From: Aliiruegeria lutimaris
GTDB taxonomy: Bacteria; Pseudomonadota; Alphaproteobacteria; Rhodobacterales; Rhodobacteraceae
Length of the DNA stretch: 64,000 bases
Direction of reading: 5' to 3'
Assembly: GCF_900099935.1 (NCBI RefSeq)
Contig: NZ_FNEK01000014.1
Coordinates: forward strand, 32,138-96,137
Position numbers and translations under genes: made by a program. Under the pieces are notes generated by a model that did no database searches, was not told where the DNA came from, and saw nothing but the letters and a program-made list of their open reading frames with translations. Below, in pieces: positions 16,594-25,266 of this stretch; position 1 is the first letter of the stretch, and every line of letters starts with the position of its first letter.

Positions 16594-17918
16594 GCTTGCC
16601 CGAAGAAAAGAACGCAACACCCGACGCGACCGCCCTTGTCGAGGCCTATCGTACGGGGCGCGCCGACCCCGTCGCCGTGATCGCGGCCCATATCGAACGC
16701 ATCGACCGTCTGAATCCGGCGCTGAACGCCTATTCCAGCCGCGCGGGCGACGCGCTGGAAATGGCGCGTGCCGCGCGAAACCGCTATGCCGATGGCACCC
16801 CGGCCGGGCCGCTCGACGGTGTGCCCATAATCATCAAGGACAATCTTGTTTCGGCAGGACTGCCGGCGGCTTGGGGGAACGCGGAGCTCGCAAGGCGCGT
16901 GCCCACCCATGACGAACTTCCCGTCGCCGCGCTAAGCAAGGCCGGGGGCATCGTTCTCGGCAAAGGGAACACGCCCGAGTTCGCCGTAGAGGGCTATACC
17001 TGCAACAAAACCTTCGGCATCACGCGCAACCCGTTCGATCCGGCGCTGACCCCCGGCGGTTCTTCCGGCGGCGTCGTCGCGGCCGTGGCCTCCGGCATGG
17101 CGGTGGCCGGTCTCGGAACCGATGGCGGCGGTTCGATCCGTCGACCCGCGGGCTATACGGGCCTTTGGGGGCTCAAGCCCGGCATCGGAACCGTGCGGCG
17201 CGGTGGTGGCCTGCCGCAGGTGCTGCTGGATTTCGAAACCGTTGGCCCCATCACCCGCTCTGCCCGCGACCTTGCCCTGTTCCTGTCGGTTCTGACGGGC
17301 AATCCGGGTCGGACCGAGCCGCGTCCACTACGGATCCTTTCGGTGCCCGTGATCGACGACTCGCCCTGCGACCCTGCCATTCGCAGCGCCTTCTCCGAAA
17401 GCGTGGCGCGGCTCCAAGGCCTCGGCCACAGCGTGACCGAAGGACCGCTGCCACTCGACCTGGGACCGCTGAACGATGTCTGGGCACAGATGGCGGAGAT
17501 CGGGCTGGCGCATCTCGGCTGGCGCGATCCCCCGGTACTTGCGGCGGCCGCGCAGAAATACCGCGACATGGCCGGCCGTGGCGCCGAAGTCAGCGCGGTG
17601 ACGCTCTACGAAGCCCTGACCCGCGTCTTCGCCCTGCGCGAATCCGTGCGCGGGCTCTGGGGATACGATGCCGTTCTCATGCCAACCGCCGCGGCCCTGC
17701 CCTGGCCTGCCGAAGATGTCTTTCCCGCGCAGATCGACCACCAGAGCGTCGGTCCGCGCGGACACGCGGTCTATACCGGCTGGGTCAATGCCGCGGGTCT
17801 GCCGGGACTTGCCTTCCCGGCGGACCTTTCAGATGGCTTGCCGATCGGCATGCAACTCGTTGCGGGCCGCGGAGACGAGAACCTGCTGCTCTCGGTTGCC
17901 GCGACGCTGGACGCCTAG
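16590..17918 (+). CDS. Amidase-signature family amidase
   Basis: A 442-residue amidase-signature hydrolase. The Ser-cisSer-Lys triad is visible: Lys in VPIIIKDNL (about residue 77), the cis-Ser and the nucleophile Ser in TPGGSSGG and GTDGGGSIRRPA (about 152 and 176). It is shorter than many amidases (460-500) but has all core blocks through IGMQLVAGRG near the C-terminus. It has no signal peptide, so it acts on an imported amide in the cytoplasm. The start ATG overlaps the DctM stop (ATGA). The combination suggests the TRAP system imports an amide, carbamoyl or N-acyl compound that this enzyme hydrolyses; that is inference. Confidence 0.88.
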   Translation: MSLPEEKNATPDATALVEAYRTGRADPVAVIAAHIERIDRLNPALNAYSSRAGDALEMARAARNRYADGTPAGPLDGVPIIIKDNLVSAGLPAAWGNAELARRVPTHDELPVAALSKAGGIVLGKGNTPEFAVEGYTCNKTFGITRNPFDPALTPGGSSGGVVAAVASGMAVAGLGTDGGGSIRRPAGYTGLWGLKPGIGTVRRGGGLPQVLLDFETVGPITRSARDLALFLSVLTGNPGRTEPRPLRILSVPVIDDSPCDPAIRSAFSESVARLQGLGHSVTEGPLPLDLGPLNDVWAQMAEIGLAHLGWRDPPVLAAAAQKYRDMAGRGAEVSAVTLYEALTRVFALRESVRGLWGYDAVLMPTAAALPWPAEDVFPAQIDHQSVGPRGHAVYTGWVNAAGLPGLAFPADLSDGLPIGMQLVAGRGDENLLLSVAATLDA

Positions 17919-17948
17919 GCCGCTGGACGCCGGACACAAAGCCTTTAC

Positions 17949-17961
17949 TTACCTAAGGTAA
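17949..17961. promoter_or_regulatory. Palindrome before the small periplasmic protein gene
   Basis: TTACCTAAGGTAA is a perfect inverted repeat (TTACCT-A-AGGTAA), 95 bp before the start of the 83-residue secreted protein and 30 bp after the amidase stop. It sits where a promoter or operator for the small gene would be. No regulator for it is identifiable here. Confidence 0.4.
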
Positions 17962-18055
17962 AGCTTCCGTGGTACACTGCTTCCGCGCCGCCTCTTGCAC
18001 CCGACCGTATTCGATCACCAATCATGCGGCGCGCTTTCAATAGGGAGGACACAAA

Positions 18056-18307
18056 ATGACTCGTTTCAAGAAGGCGATTATTCCCGTCACCTTTTTCCTG
18101 GCTTTCGCCGCGCCTGCCTATGCCTTTCATTGCCCGGCCGACATGGCGGAAATCGACAAGGCGCTGGCTTCAAGCCCGATGATTCCCGAGGGCGACATGG
18201 CAAAGGTCAAGGAATTCAGAGCCATGGGGCAGCAATTGCATGAGTCCGGCCGTCACCAGGAGTCGGTCGACACCTTGCAGAAGGCAAAGGATCTGCTGGG
18301 CATCTGA
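18056..18307 (+). CDS. Small secreted protein of unknown function
   Basis: An 83-residue protein with a clear Sec signal peptide (residues 1-23, ending APAYA before FHCPADM). The mature part of about 60 residues is helical and charged, with a single Cys in HCPADMAEIDKAL and a C-terminal helix SGRHQESVDTLQKAKDLLGI resembling half a TPR hairpin. I do not recognise a characterised family. The ribosome-binding site GGGAGGAC is strong. It stands alone between the amidase gene and a terminator hairpin, with a palindrome upstream, so it is probably its own transcription unit. Confidence 0.75.
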   Translation: MTRFKKAIIPVTFFLAFAAPAYAFHCPADMAEIDKALASSPMIPEGDMAKVKEFRAMGQQLHESGRHQESVDTLQKAKDLLGI

Positions 18308-18368
18308 ACGTCAGTCTGGAGGGGGCGCCAGAGCGAACAGGCTGGCGGCTCTTTCCGCCGCGAACGAC

Positions 18369-18393
18369 CCCGCCGCTCGTCTAGAGCGGCGGG
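18369..18393 (+). terminator. Intrinsic terminator-like hairpin
   Basis: CCCGCCGCTC and GAGCGGCGGG form a perfect 10-bp stem around GTCTA. The following bases (TCAGGTGTTTTCC) hold only a short T-run. It is 60 bp after the small secreted protein gene and 100 bp before the end of the convergent polyamine-binding protein gene, so it may act on either side. Confidence 0.65.
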
Positions 18394-18493
18394 TCAGGTG
18401 TTTTCCACCTTTGTCAGGGACAAAGCGGACGGATCCCTTCCCGGCCTCAAACCGGGTTGATGTGACAGGACCGCGCCACGATTTTCGTCGGCC

Positions 18494-19585
18494 TTACACC
18501 CCTGATTTGACCTTCGTCCAAAGCCGGGTACGCGCCCGCAGCGTCTTTGCATCGACGTTCCGGTCGGCAAAGAGCCCTTCGCGCGTCGCGGCGTCGGGAT
18601 AGATGCCCGGATCGCTGCGGATCGCCGGATCGACCAGGCCATCGGCCGCGGCATTCGCATTGGCGAAATACACCGTGTCGGTGACCTCGGCGATCACGTC
18701 CGGGCGCAGCATGTAGTCGATGAACCGGTAGGCCGCGTCGATATTGCCGCTGTCGGCCGGAATCGCCATCAGGTCGATCCAGAGCAGCGTCCCCTCCTTC
18801 GGGATCGCATAGAGGATCTCCGGACCGCTCTCGGCCTCCATGGCGCGGGCCTGCGCGATGCCCGCATCGCCGCTGTAGAGGATCGCCATGCAGATATCGC
18901 CGGTCGCGAGGTCGTTCACCGCCCTCTGGTTGGCAAAATAACGCGTATTTCCGGCAAGCCCGGTCAGCAGCCCGGTGACCTCGTCAAGCTGATCGCGATC
19001 GTTGGAATAGGGATCGTGGCCGAGATAATCGAGACCGATCGACACCAGCTCGATGGGCGAGTCCAGCACCGCAATGCCGCAATCAGCGATCCTGGCGGCC
19101 AGTTCCGGCTTGAACACGATATCCCAGCTGTCGACCGACACGTCGCCCAGCCGCTCGGCGATCATGGCGCTGTTGTAGGCCAGCCCGACCGTGCCCCAGG
19201 TGTAAGGCACACCGAGTTGTCGGCCACCGGGGAGTTGATCGAGCGCCGAAACGATCTCTGGGTCGAGATTGCCGTAGTTTTCCAGTCGGGAGGGGTCAAC
19301 CGGATGCAGGGCGCCGGCCGCGAATTCGCGCTCGGCATTGGACGCGGCCGGGAAGACGACATCGAAACCGGAACCGCCGGTCAGCAGCTTGGTCTCCAGC
19401 ACCTCGTTGGATTCGTAAAAATCGAGCGTCACCTCGGCGCCAGTCTCTGCCTCGTAATTCGAAATCGTGCTTTCGCCGAAATAGTCGGCCCAGTTGTAGA
19501 TCGCCAGTTCCTGCGCCGCGGCGCCTGCACCGTTGCCGGCCAGCAAGGCGGCGAAAATCCACGTGATCCGTGTTCGATGATGCAT
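18494..19585 (-). CDS. Spermidine/putrescine-type periplasmic binding protein
   Basis: A 363-residue PotF/PotD-like periplasmic binding protein. The signal peptide ends GAAAQ at about residue 25. The mature protein opens with LAIYNWADYFGESTISNYE, the hallmark of polyamine-binding proteins. Further family segments are GVPYTWGTVGLAYN and GTLLWIDLMAIP. No permease or ATPase gene accompanies it, so it must use components encoded elsewhere. The adjoining agmatinase gene, 22 bp upstream on the same strand, produces putrescine from agmatine. The pair therefore looks like a polyamine uptake and catabolism unit. Ligand specificity (putrescine, spermidine or agmatine) is not determined. Confidence 0.88.
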   Translation of the reverse strand: MHHRTRITWIFAALLAGNGAGAAAQELAIYNWADYFGESTISNYEAETGAEVTLDFYESNEVLETKLLTGGSGFDVVFPAASNAEREFAAGALHPVDPSRLENYGNLDPEIVSALDQLPGGRQLGVPYTWGTVGLAYNSAMIAERLGDVSVDSWDIVFKPELAARIADCGIAVLDSPIELVSIGLDYLGHDPYSNDRDQLDEVTGLLTGLAGNTRYFANQRAVNDLATGDICMAILYSGDAGIAQARAMEAESGPEILYAIPKEGTLLWIDLMAIPADSGNIDAAYRFIDYMLRPDVIAEVTDTVYFANANAAADGLVDPAIRSDPGIYPDAATREGLFADRNVDAKTLRARTRLWTKVKSGV

Positions 19586-19607
19586 CGGTCAAACCTCTCT
19601 TCGTTCG

Positions 19608-20576
19608 TCAGGATTTGGCGCGGGCAGCGGCGTAAAGGCACAACAGGTCGTTGGCGATGGTGGCCGCGGCAATCGCCGTGATCTCGGAAACGTCATAGGA
19701 CGGCGCCACTTCGACCACATCCATGCCGACCAGGTCGATCCCTTCCAGTCCGCGCAGGATCTCCTGTGCCTGGAACGGGCTCAGCCCGCCGATCACCGGC
19801 GTGCCGGTGCCGGGCGCCGAGGCGGGCTCCAGCGCATCGATGTCGAAGGTCAGGTAGCAGCGGCGCGCGCCGACAATGGCCCGGACCTTTTCAACAACCG
19901 CCTGCGGCCCAAGCCGCTGCACCTCGATGGCGTCGATGATGTTGAAGCCGAGCGGCTCGGGATTATGGGTCCGGATGCCGATTTGCACGGAGGTGGACGG
20001 ATCGACCAGCCCCTCGCGCGTTGCGTGCCACAGCATGGTGCCATGGTCGATCCGGTCGGGTTCGTCGGCCCAGGTATCGGTATGGGCGTCGAACTGGATA
20101 AGGCTCAGCGGTCCGAATTTCTCGGCATGAGCCTTGAGCAGCGGATAGGTGATGTAATGATCGCCGCCGATCGAGAGCAAAGCCGTTTCCTGCGCGAGTA
20201 CGGCGCGCGCGGCCTCGGTGATCTGTCCGGGCACCTTGTGCGGATAGCCGGTATCGAGTTCGCAATCACCGTAATCGACGATGCTCAAAGCCTCGAACGG
20301 ATCCAGCGTCCAGGGCCAGGGCGCGGACCAGGCGATATGGGATGATCCGCTGCGCACGGCACGGGGGCCAAGCCGCGTTCCGGTCCGGCTGGAGACGGCA
20401 AGATCGAACGGCACCCCCATCACTGCGACATCCGCGCCGGAAAGGTCCTTCGTATACCGCCGGCGCATGAAGCTGAGCGCGCCGGCATAGCTCGCCTCCG
20501 CTACCACTCCGCGCGCGTCCTTGCGCGTGAAGGCAAGATCGCCCGTCACCGGGTTTACACTGGAATCCTCTGCCAT
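19608..20576 (-). CDS. speB: Agmatinase (ureohydrolase family)
   Basis: A 322-residue Mn2+-dependent ureohydrolase. All metal-binding motifs are present: GGDHYIT (about residue 139), FDAHTDTW (about 161-165) and LTFDIDALEPASAPGTG (about 245). The expected reaction is agmatine to putrescine and urea. Related guanidino hydrolases (guanidinobutyrase, guanidinopropionase) share these motifs, so substrate is uncertain; the polyamine-binding protein downstream favours agmatine. The start at 20576 has AGGAGCAG upstream. It is divergent from a LuxR-type regulator 93 bp away, which probably controls it. Confidence 0.88.
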   Translation of the reverse strand: MAEDSSVNPVTGDLAFTRKDARGVVAEASYAGALSFMRRRYTKDLSGADVAVMGVPFDLAVSSRTGTRLGPRAVRSGSSHIAWSAPWPWTLDPFEALSIVDYGDCELDTGYPHKVPGQITEAARAVLAQETALLSIGGDHYITYPLLKAHAEKFGPLSLIQFDAHTDTWADEPDRIDHGTMLWHATREGLVDPSTSVQIGIRTHNPEPLGFNIIDAIEVQRLGPQAVVEKVRAIVGARRCYLTFDIDALEPASAPGTGTPVIGGLSPFQAQEILRGLEGIDLVGMDVVEVAPSYDVSEITAIAAATIANDLLCLYAAARAKS

Positions 20577-20668
20577 CGCCTGCTCCTGAAATCATTGCTT
20601 GCCGGCAGGTTGCACCATGTTGCCGATTCGGATTATTGCGTGACAGATATATATCCTTGTTATTAGTC

Positions 20669-21490
20669 ATGGGCGCTGACCAAAGAACCGACATCACGCA
20701 GGATGACCTTCAACCGCCGTCGCCCAAGTGGATCGAGGCGGTTGCCGGACTGGTGCGCATGTCGGGAACAGAGCATTTCGCCATCGCACTCCGGAACTGT
20801 CTCGAACTGGTCTGTCCCTTCGATTCCATGGTGGTCTCGGCCTATGCCGGAAACGCCGCACCGGTCGCGCTCTACCACGATCTGGACGAGGTTTCGGCGG
20901 CGGTTACCGTCCAGTTCTATGCCAGCGGGCCCTATCTGCTCGACCCGGTCTATCTTGCCTGCCGCAACAACGTGGCGCCCGGGGCCTATCGCCTGCTCGA
21001 CCTCGCGCCGAAGGATTTCCTGCGCTCGAATTACTACGCCACCTTCTTTCGCAAGATCCGGATCCACGACGAGATGGCGATCCTGCTGCGTGGGAGCGGC
21101 GACGACTGGATCGCGATTTCGCTTGCCCGCTCCCGGAGCCGGAACCGTTTTGACGCGGGTGAACGGGACCGTGTGAACCGGATATTGCCGGTTGTGGAGG
21201 CCGGCGCGCTGCGGACATGGCAACCGGATGCGCCCGCCATCGCCGCGGCCGACGCCTTGCCGCAAGACCGTCTTCGCGGTTTTGCACGCGACCTGCTCAG
21301 CCGGCGGCAGGCGGAAATCGTGCAAATGATCCTGCAGGGGCATTCGACACCGAGCATCGCCACGGAACTCGGTATCGCCGAAGGCACGGTCAAGGTTCAC
21401 CGCCACCATGCCTATTCCAAGCTCGGAATTCGTTCCCAGTCGGAACTGTTCGCGCTGCTGACCCGGTACCTGGTCGACACCAGCCGTTGA
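20669..21490 (+). CDS. LuxR-type helix-turn-helix regulator
   Basis: A 273-residue regulator with a C-terminal LuxR/FixJ DNA-binding domain (LSRRQAEIVQMILQGHSTPS...GIAEGTVKVHRHHAYSKLGI, about residues 200-260). The N-terminal domain of about 180 residues resembles neither a receiver nor a clear autoinducer domain and may sense a small molecule. The ATG at 20669 is chosen; a TTG at 20636 is in frame but gives a hydrophobic lead-in without a ribosome-binding site. Neither start has a strong Shine-Dalgarno. It is divergent from the agmatinase gene and is therefore its likely regulator. Confidence 0.85.
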   Translation: MGADQRTDITQDDLQPPSPKWIEAVAGLVRMSGTEHFAIALRNCLELVCPFDSMVVSAYAGNAAPVALYHDLDEVSAAVTVQFYASGPYLLDPVYLACRNNVAPGAYRLLDLAPKDFLRSNYYATFFRKIRIHDEMAILLRGSGDDWIAISLARSRSRNRFDAGERDRVNRILPVVEAGALRTWQPDAPAIAAADALPQDRLRGFARDLLSRRQAEIVQMILQGHSTPSIATELGIAEGTVKVHRHHAYSKLGIRSQSELFALLTRYLVDTSR

Positions 21491-21516
21491 GCCGGTGCCG
21501 TGCCGCGTTGCGACAG

Positions 21517-22515
21517 TTACGCCTCGATCAAGGCGATCATCTTCTCCAGACGCTCCATTGCGAGCACGCCGTCTTCAATGTTGGGAGCATTGCGGCTCTC
21601 GCCCCGCAGGGCCGCCGCCGCATCGGCGATCAGCGCGCTGTAGCCCTTGTGGTCTTCGTTCGCGGCGGCCGTGAAATTGGGTTGCCATGTCAGCGTGTCC
21701 ACGGTGTCGCTGAGCGTCGCGGCCGGGTCGTCCACCTTGAATGGCGGGTCCCTGTGAAGCTCGACATTGACGATATTGTTCACTTCGATCCGCTTGTGAT
21801 CGCCCATGATGCGGATCTCTTCCATCGGCGTGCCTCGGGACTGGACCGTGCCCATGACGATATTGCCGATTGCCCCCGCCTGTGTCGTGAAGCCGAGATG
21901 CAGCAGAAGACGCCCCGGCGCCGGGCTGACCTTGCGCACGGTCAGTTCGGCAAACTCGCTGGAGGCGAACCACGGGACGAGGTCCATGTAATGGATGCAG
22001 TGGTGCAGGAAAAATCCGGTATAGTCCGGTTCGCCTTCGAAATAGGTCGGCGCGGTCATGTAGCTGCCGGTGATGCCGAGGACCCTGCCGAAATCGCCGT
22101 GCCTGAGCAGGTTCATCGCGATACGGTTGCCGCTGGAATAGCGCTTCATGAAGCCTACGATCACCGGCTTGCCGGCGCGGCGCGCGGCGGCGGCCACGTC
22201 CCGTGCTCCCTCAGCAGTGGCGGCGGGCGGTTTCTCCATGAAAACCGGCAATCCGCGTTCCAGAGCCGCGATCGCCGCCGCCCGGTGAACCTCGGGGCCG
22301 ACCGCCATGCCGATCGCGTCCAGCCCGGGATGCCGCAGAAGCTCGCCGAAATCGTTGTAGCAGTCTTTGACGCCATAAGCCTGCGCGGTTGCGGCCATCG
22401 CCGCTCCGTCCCGGTCGCACAGGGCGGCCAGCCGAATGCCATGATCTGACAGACGTGGCAGAAGCATCTGGCGCGCGTGCCGGCCGCAGCCGATCCAGCC
22501 GATATTCAGGGTCAT
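21517..22515 (-). CDS. Gfo/Idh/MocA-family oxidoreductase
   Basis: A 332-residue NAD(P)-dependent oxidoreductase. The N-terminal Rossmann domain has [12 protein letters not shown], and the [11 protein letters not shown] motif near residue 90 carries the family's catalytic-type Lys. The C-terminal alpha/beta domain includes [13 protein letters not shown]. Such enzymes oxidise sugars, sugar acids or inositols. The start at 22515 overlaps the stop of the isomerase gene (ATGA). It is the last gene of the GntR-controlled carbohydrate operon. The exact substrate is unknown. Confidence 0.88.
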   Translation of the reverse strand: MTLNIGWIGCGRHARQMLLPRLSDHGIRLAALCDRDGAAMAATAQAYGVKDCYNDFGELLRHPGLDAIGMAVGPEVHRAAAIAALERGLPVFMEKPPAATAEGARDVAAAARRAGKPVIVGFMKRYSSGNRIAMNLLRHGDFGRVLGITGSYMTAPTYFEGEPDYTGFFLHHCIHYMDLVPWFASSEFAELTVRKVSPAPGRLLLHLGFTTQAGAIGNIVMGTVQSRGTPMEEIRIMGDHKRIEVNNIVNVELHRDPPFKVDDPAATLSDTVDTLTWQPNFTAAANEDHKGYSALIADAAAALRGESRNAPNIEDGVLAMERLEKMIALIEA

Positions 22516-23399
22516 TGGTCCACCTCCGCCAGTGCCAGCGCCGACCGGATCACGCCGAGACCGGCTTTCAGCTTTTCGCTCTCGTCCTCTCGCGGGGCGC
22601 GCCAATGGGCGATGGGCAGCGCTACCCGGTCATCGGCGCGCCGGAAGGGTTCGAGCGAGACCGGCCCCGTGTAGTTCACCTCCGCCAGCGCCCGGCAGAT
22701 CGCGGGCCAGTCGAGATGGCCTGTACCCAGGTGGCCGCGGTGGTTCTCGTTCGCCTGGAAATGGACGATCCGCGGCCCGGCTGCGCGGATCGCGTCCGGA
22801 ATGGAGCGTTCCTCCATGTTCATGTGGAACGTGTCGAGCATGATGCCGAGGCCGGGATCATCCATGGCATCGACAACCTCGATGGCCTGCCGGGTGGTGC
22901 ACAGAATGTCCGTCTCGAACCGGTTGAGCGGTTCCACGGCGAAGACCTTGCCGGCCGCCCGGGCCAGAGGGGCGACGCCGGCCAGCCCTTCGATGGTGCG
23001 GGCAGCGCGGGCCGCGATGTCCTCGTCGGTTCGGGGCATTGGCGGTCGGCCGGCGAAAACCATCGGTTCCCCGTAGAGCGGACCACCGATGATACTGGCC
23101 CCGATGGCTTCGGCCACGTCGACGCAGGATTTCAGGTACTCAATCCCGCCTGTCCGTGCTGCGGGGTCTTCCGAGGCAATCGAACGTTGCGGGTTTACCC
23201 GCGCCGCGAGAACGATGCCGATCCCGGCATCTGCGGCGGCAGTGCGGACATCTGCCGGGGAAAGGTCGTCCTCCGGCTCCGGCACCAGCAGTTCGACGAA
23301 GTCGAAACCGAGTGCCTTGGCATGGGCAAAATAGTGCAAGTCGCGCCCCGTGAAGGGTCGAATGAACTGCATCGAGATGATGCCGACGGGGTTGTCCAA
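22512..23399 (-). CDS. Sugar phosphate isomerase/epimerase (xylose-isomerase-like TIM barrel)
   Basis: A protein of about 295 residues in the AP-endonuclease-2/xylose-isomerase-like TIM-barrel family that includes D-tagatose 3-epimerase. Metal ligands are suggested by [12 protein letters not shown] (Glu), [12 protein letters not shown] (Asp, His), [21 protein letters not shown] (His) and VSLEPFRR (Glu). I prefer a TTG start at 23399 ([11 protein letters not shown]), because GAAAGGAAG stands before it. An ATG at 23435 would add 12 charged residues and overlap the permease. It sits between the permease and the oxidoreductase, so it probably epimerises the imported sugar or its oxidised form. 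Confidence 0.82.
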   Translation of the reverse strand: MDNPVGIISMQFIRPFTGRDLHYFAHAKALGFDFVELLVPEPEDDLSPADVRTAAADAGIGIVLAARVNPQRSIASEDPAARTGGIEYLKSCVDVAEAIGASIIGGPLYGEPMVFAGRPPMPRTDEDIAARAARTIEGLAGVAPLARAAGKVFAVEPLNRFETDILCTTRQAIEVVDAMDDPGLGIMLDTFHMNMEERSIPDAIRAAGPRIVHFQANENHRGHLGTGHLDWPAICRALAEVNYTGPVSLEPFRRADDRVALPIAHWRAPREDESEKLKAGLGVIRSALALAEVDQ

Positions 23400-23418
23400 G
23401 TGGTCTTCCTTTCGCGTA

Positions 23419-24252
23419 TCAGCCTTTGACCGCACCCTGGGTCAGGCCGGAGATCAGGCGTTTTTGCACCAGCAGGAACAGGACCGTGGCCGGCATTGCG
23501 CCGACGATGCCGCCCGCGGTCAGCAGGCCCCATTGCACCTCGTATTCGCCGATCAGCGTCTGCACGGCGACGGTAATGGTCCGCACGTTGCGGCCGCCGA
23601 GGGTCAGGGCATAGAGGTACTCGTTCCAGGCGGTGATGAAGATGTAGATGCCGGTGGCGATGATCCCCGGCAGGCAGAGCGGCAGCACGATACGGAGCAT
23701 GGCGCCGAGCCGGGTGCAGCCGTCGGTCATCGCCGCCTCGTCGAGCGAACGGGGGATGCCGTTCATGTAGCTTGTCATCATCCAGACCGAGAACGGGATT
23801 GCGATGGTGGAATTGGCGATGATGAGCGCAAGGTGACTGTCGAGCAGTCCCAGGATCCGCATCAGTACGAAGAGCGGCAGGATCAGCAGCACCAGCGGGA
23901 ACATGTTGATGAGCAGGAACTGCATCATCAGAACGCGGCGCCCCCGGAAGGAGAAGCGCGAGAAAGAATAGGCCGCCGTGACGGAGAGCGACAAGCCGAC
24001 GACGACCGTGCCGCTTGCGACGATGAAACTGTCGAGCAGGTTTTCGGCGAAGCCCACGGTACGGAAAAGGCGCGTGTAGTTTTCGATTGTTGCCCCGGCG
24101 ATGGAGGGACCTTCGGTGAAGAGGCGCTTTTCCGGCGTGATCGACGTGAGGAACATCCAGAGATAGGGCCCGAGGGTGAAGGTAAGGATTGCCAGCATCG
24201 GCAGGTCGACCGTCAGGATGCGTCGGCGGAGGGACTTTCGTTTCAGTGCCAT
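23419..24252 (-). CDS. Carbohydrate ABC permease (MalG-type)
   Basis: A 277-residue inner-membrane permease with six predicted helices and the binding-protein-dependent transport EAA loop [20 protein letters not shown]...PLCLPG (about residues 180-210). It contacts the ATPase encoded divergently at 28.2 kb. The start at 24252 overlaps the last base of the MalF-type permease stop (TGATG), showing translational coupling. A longer upstream reading frame is discarded because it is the permease gene in another frame. Typical of the CUT1 family for oligosaccharides and glycerol derivatives. Confidence 0.92.
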   Translation of the reverse strand: MALKRKSLRRRILTVDLPMLAILTFTLGPYLWMFLTSITPEKRLFTEGPSIAGATIENYTRLFRTVGFAENLLDSFIVASGTVVVGLSLSVTAAYSFSRFSFRGRRVLMMQFLLINMFPLVLLILPLFVLMRILGLLDSHLALIIANSTIAIPFSVWMMTSYMNGIPRSLDEAAMTDGCTRLGAMLRIVLPLCLPGIIATGIYIFITAWNEYLYALTLGGRNVRTITVAVQTLIGEYEVQWGLLTAGGIVGAMPATVLFLLVQKRLISGLTQGAVKG

Positions 24253-25178
24253 CAGCGCAGAGCCTTTCCGGTGCGTCGCAGATAGATCACGACGATGATC
24301 ATCAGCAGGATCGTGAAGGTGACGGCCAGCGCGGAGCCATAGCCGAAATCCAGATTGGTGCGGGCCTTTATGAAGGCATAGAGCGGCAGGGTATAGGTCG
24401 CGTAGCCCGGACCGCCGCCGGTCATCACGAAGATGACGTCGAAGGAATTGGCCACCCAAATCACGCGCAACAGGACCGCGGTGACGAGCACGCCGGAGAT
24501 GCCGGGCAAGGTGATGTGGCGGAACTGCCGCCAGGTGGAGGCGCCATCGATGGAGGCGGCCTCGTAGTAGCTTTTCGGAATGGCCTGAAGACCGGCGAGG
24601 ATCATCACCGAGAAAAAGGGAAATCCCTGCCAGGTGAGCGTCAGCATGATGGCGCCGAGCGCGGTGTCGGGATCGGCAAGCCAGGGTATGGAGCTCTGAA
24701 TGATCCCCAGGCGCAGCAGGAAGTCGTTCATCACGCCGTAGTTGCTGTCGTAGATCCAGGCCCACATCAGCGCGATCACCACCGAGGGCAGTGCCCAGGG
24801 GATGATGATGAGCGCCCTTGCGAGCGGCCGCCACGGGAAGTTCTGGTTGAGAAGCAGCGCCGTGACGAGACCAAGCAGAAGCTGTGCGGGAACGGTGACC
24901 CCGATCCAGATCAACGTGTGCCGGAGCGAGATCCAGAAGACGTCGTCCGCGAGCACGGCACGGAAATTGTCGAGACCGATGAAGTCGAAATTCTTCGGCC
25001 GGAAAAGAACGTACTCATGCAGGCTCATCCAGGCGGTCTGCAGCATCGGCAGGAAGACGATGGCGAGCGTGACCAGCACCGCTGGCGACAGCATCGCGTA
25101 GGGCAGAACCTGCCGGGCCAGCGAGCGGCGAACCGGACGCATGGGCGTGTCGTTGCGGGAAGGATCGGTGGCACTCAT
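24252..25178 (-). CDS. Carbohydrate ABC permease (MalF-type)
   Basis: A 308-residue permease with six helices. The N-terminal PYAMLSPAVLVTLAIVFLPM helix and the SLHEYVLFRPKNFDFIGLDN linker are typical for CUT1 MalF/UgpA-like subunits. The EAA loop YYEAASIDGASTWRQFRHITLPGI lies near residue 215. It forms the heterodimer with the next gene product. It lies 88 bp after the solute-binding protein gene in the same operon. Confidence 0.92.
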   Translation of the reverse strand: MSATDPSRNDTPMRPVRRSLARQVLPYAMLSPAVLVTLAIVFLPMLQTAWMSLHEYVLFRPKNFDFIGLDNFRAVLADDVFWISLRHTLIWIGVTVPAQLLLGLVTALLLNQNFPWRPLARALIIIPWALPSVVIALMWAWIYDSNYGVMNDFLLRLGIIQSSIPWLADPDTALGAIMLTLTWQGFPFFSVMILAGLQAIPKSYYEAASIDGASTWRQFRHITLPGISGVLVTAVLLRVIWVANSFDVIFVMTGGGPGYATYTLPLYAFIKARTNLDFGYGSALAVTFTILLMIIVVIYLRRTGKALR

Positions 25179-25266
25179 CGGGCCTCGGGCTCTGTCGGGC
25201 CGGGCTGCGCCGGCATTGGGATTGCGAGGGGCGACGAATGCCGCCGCCCCGTCGTCTCTTTGTCGC

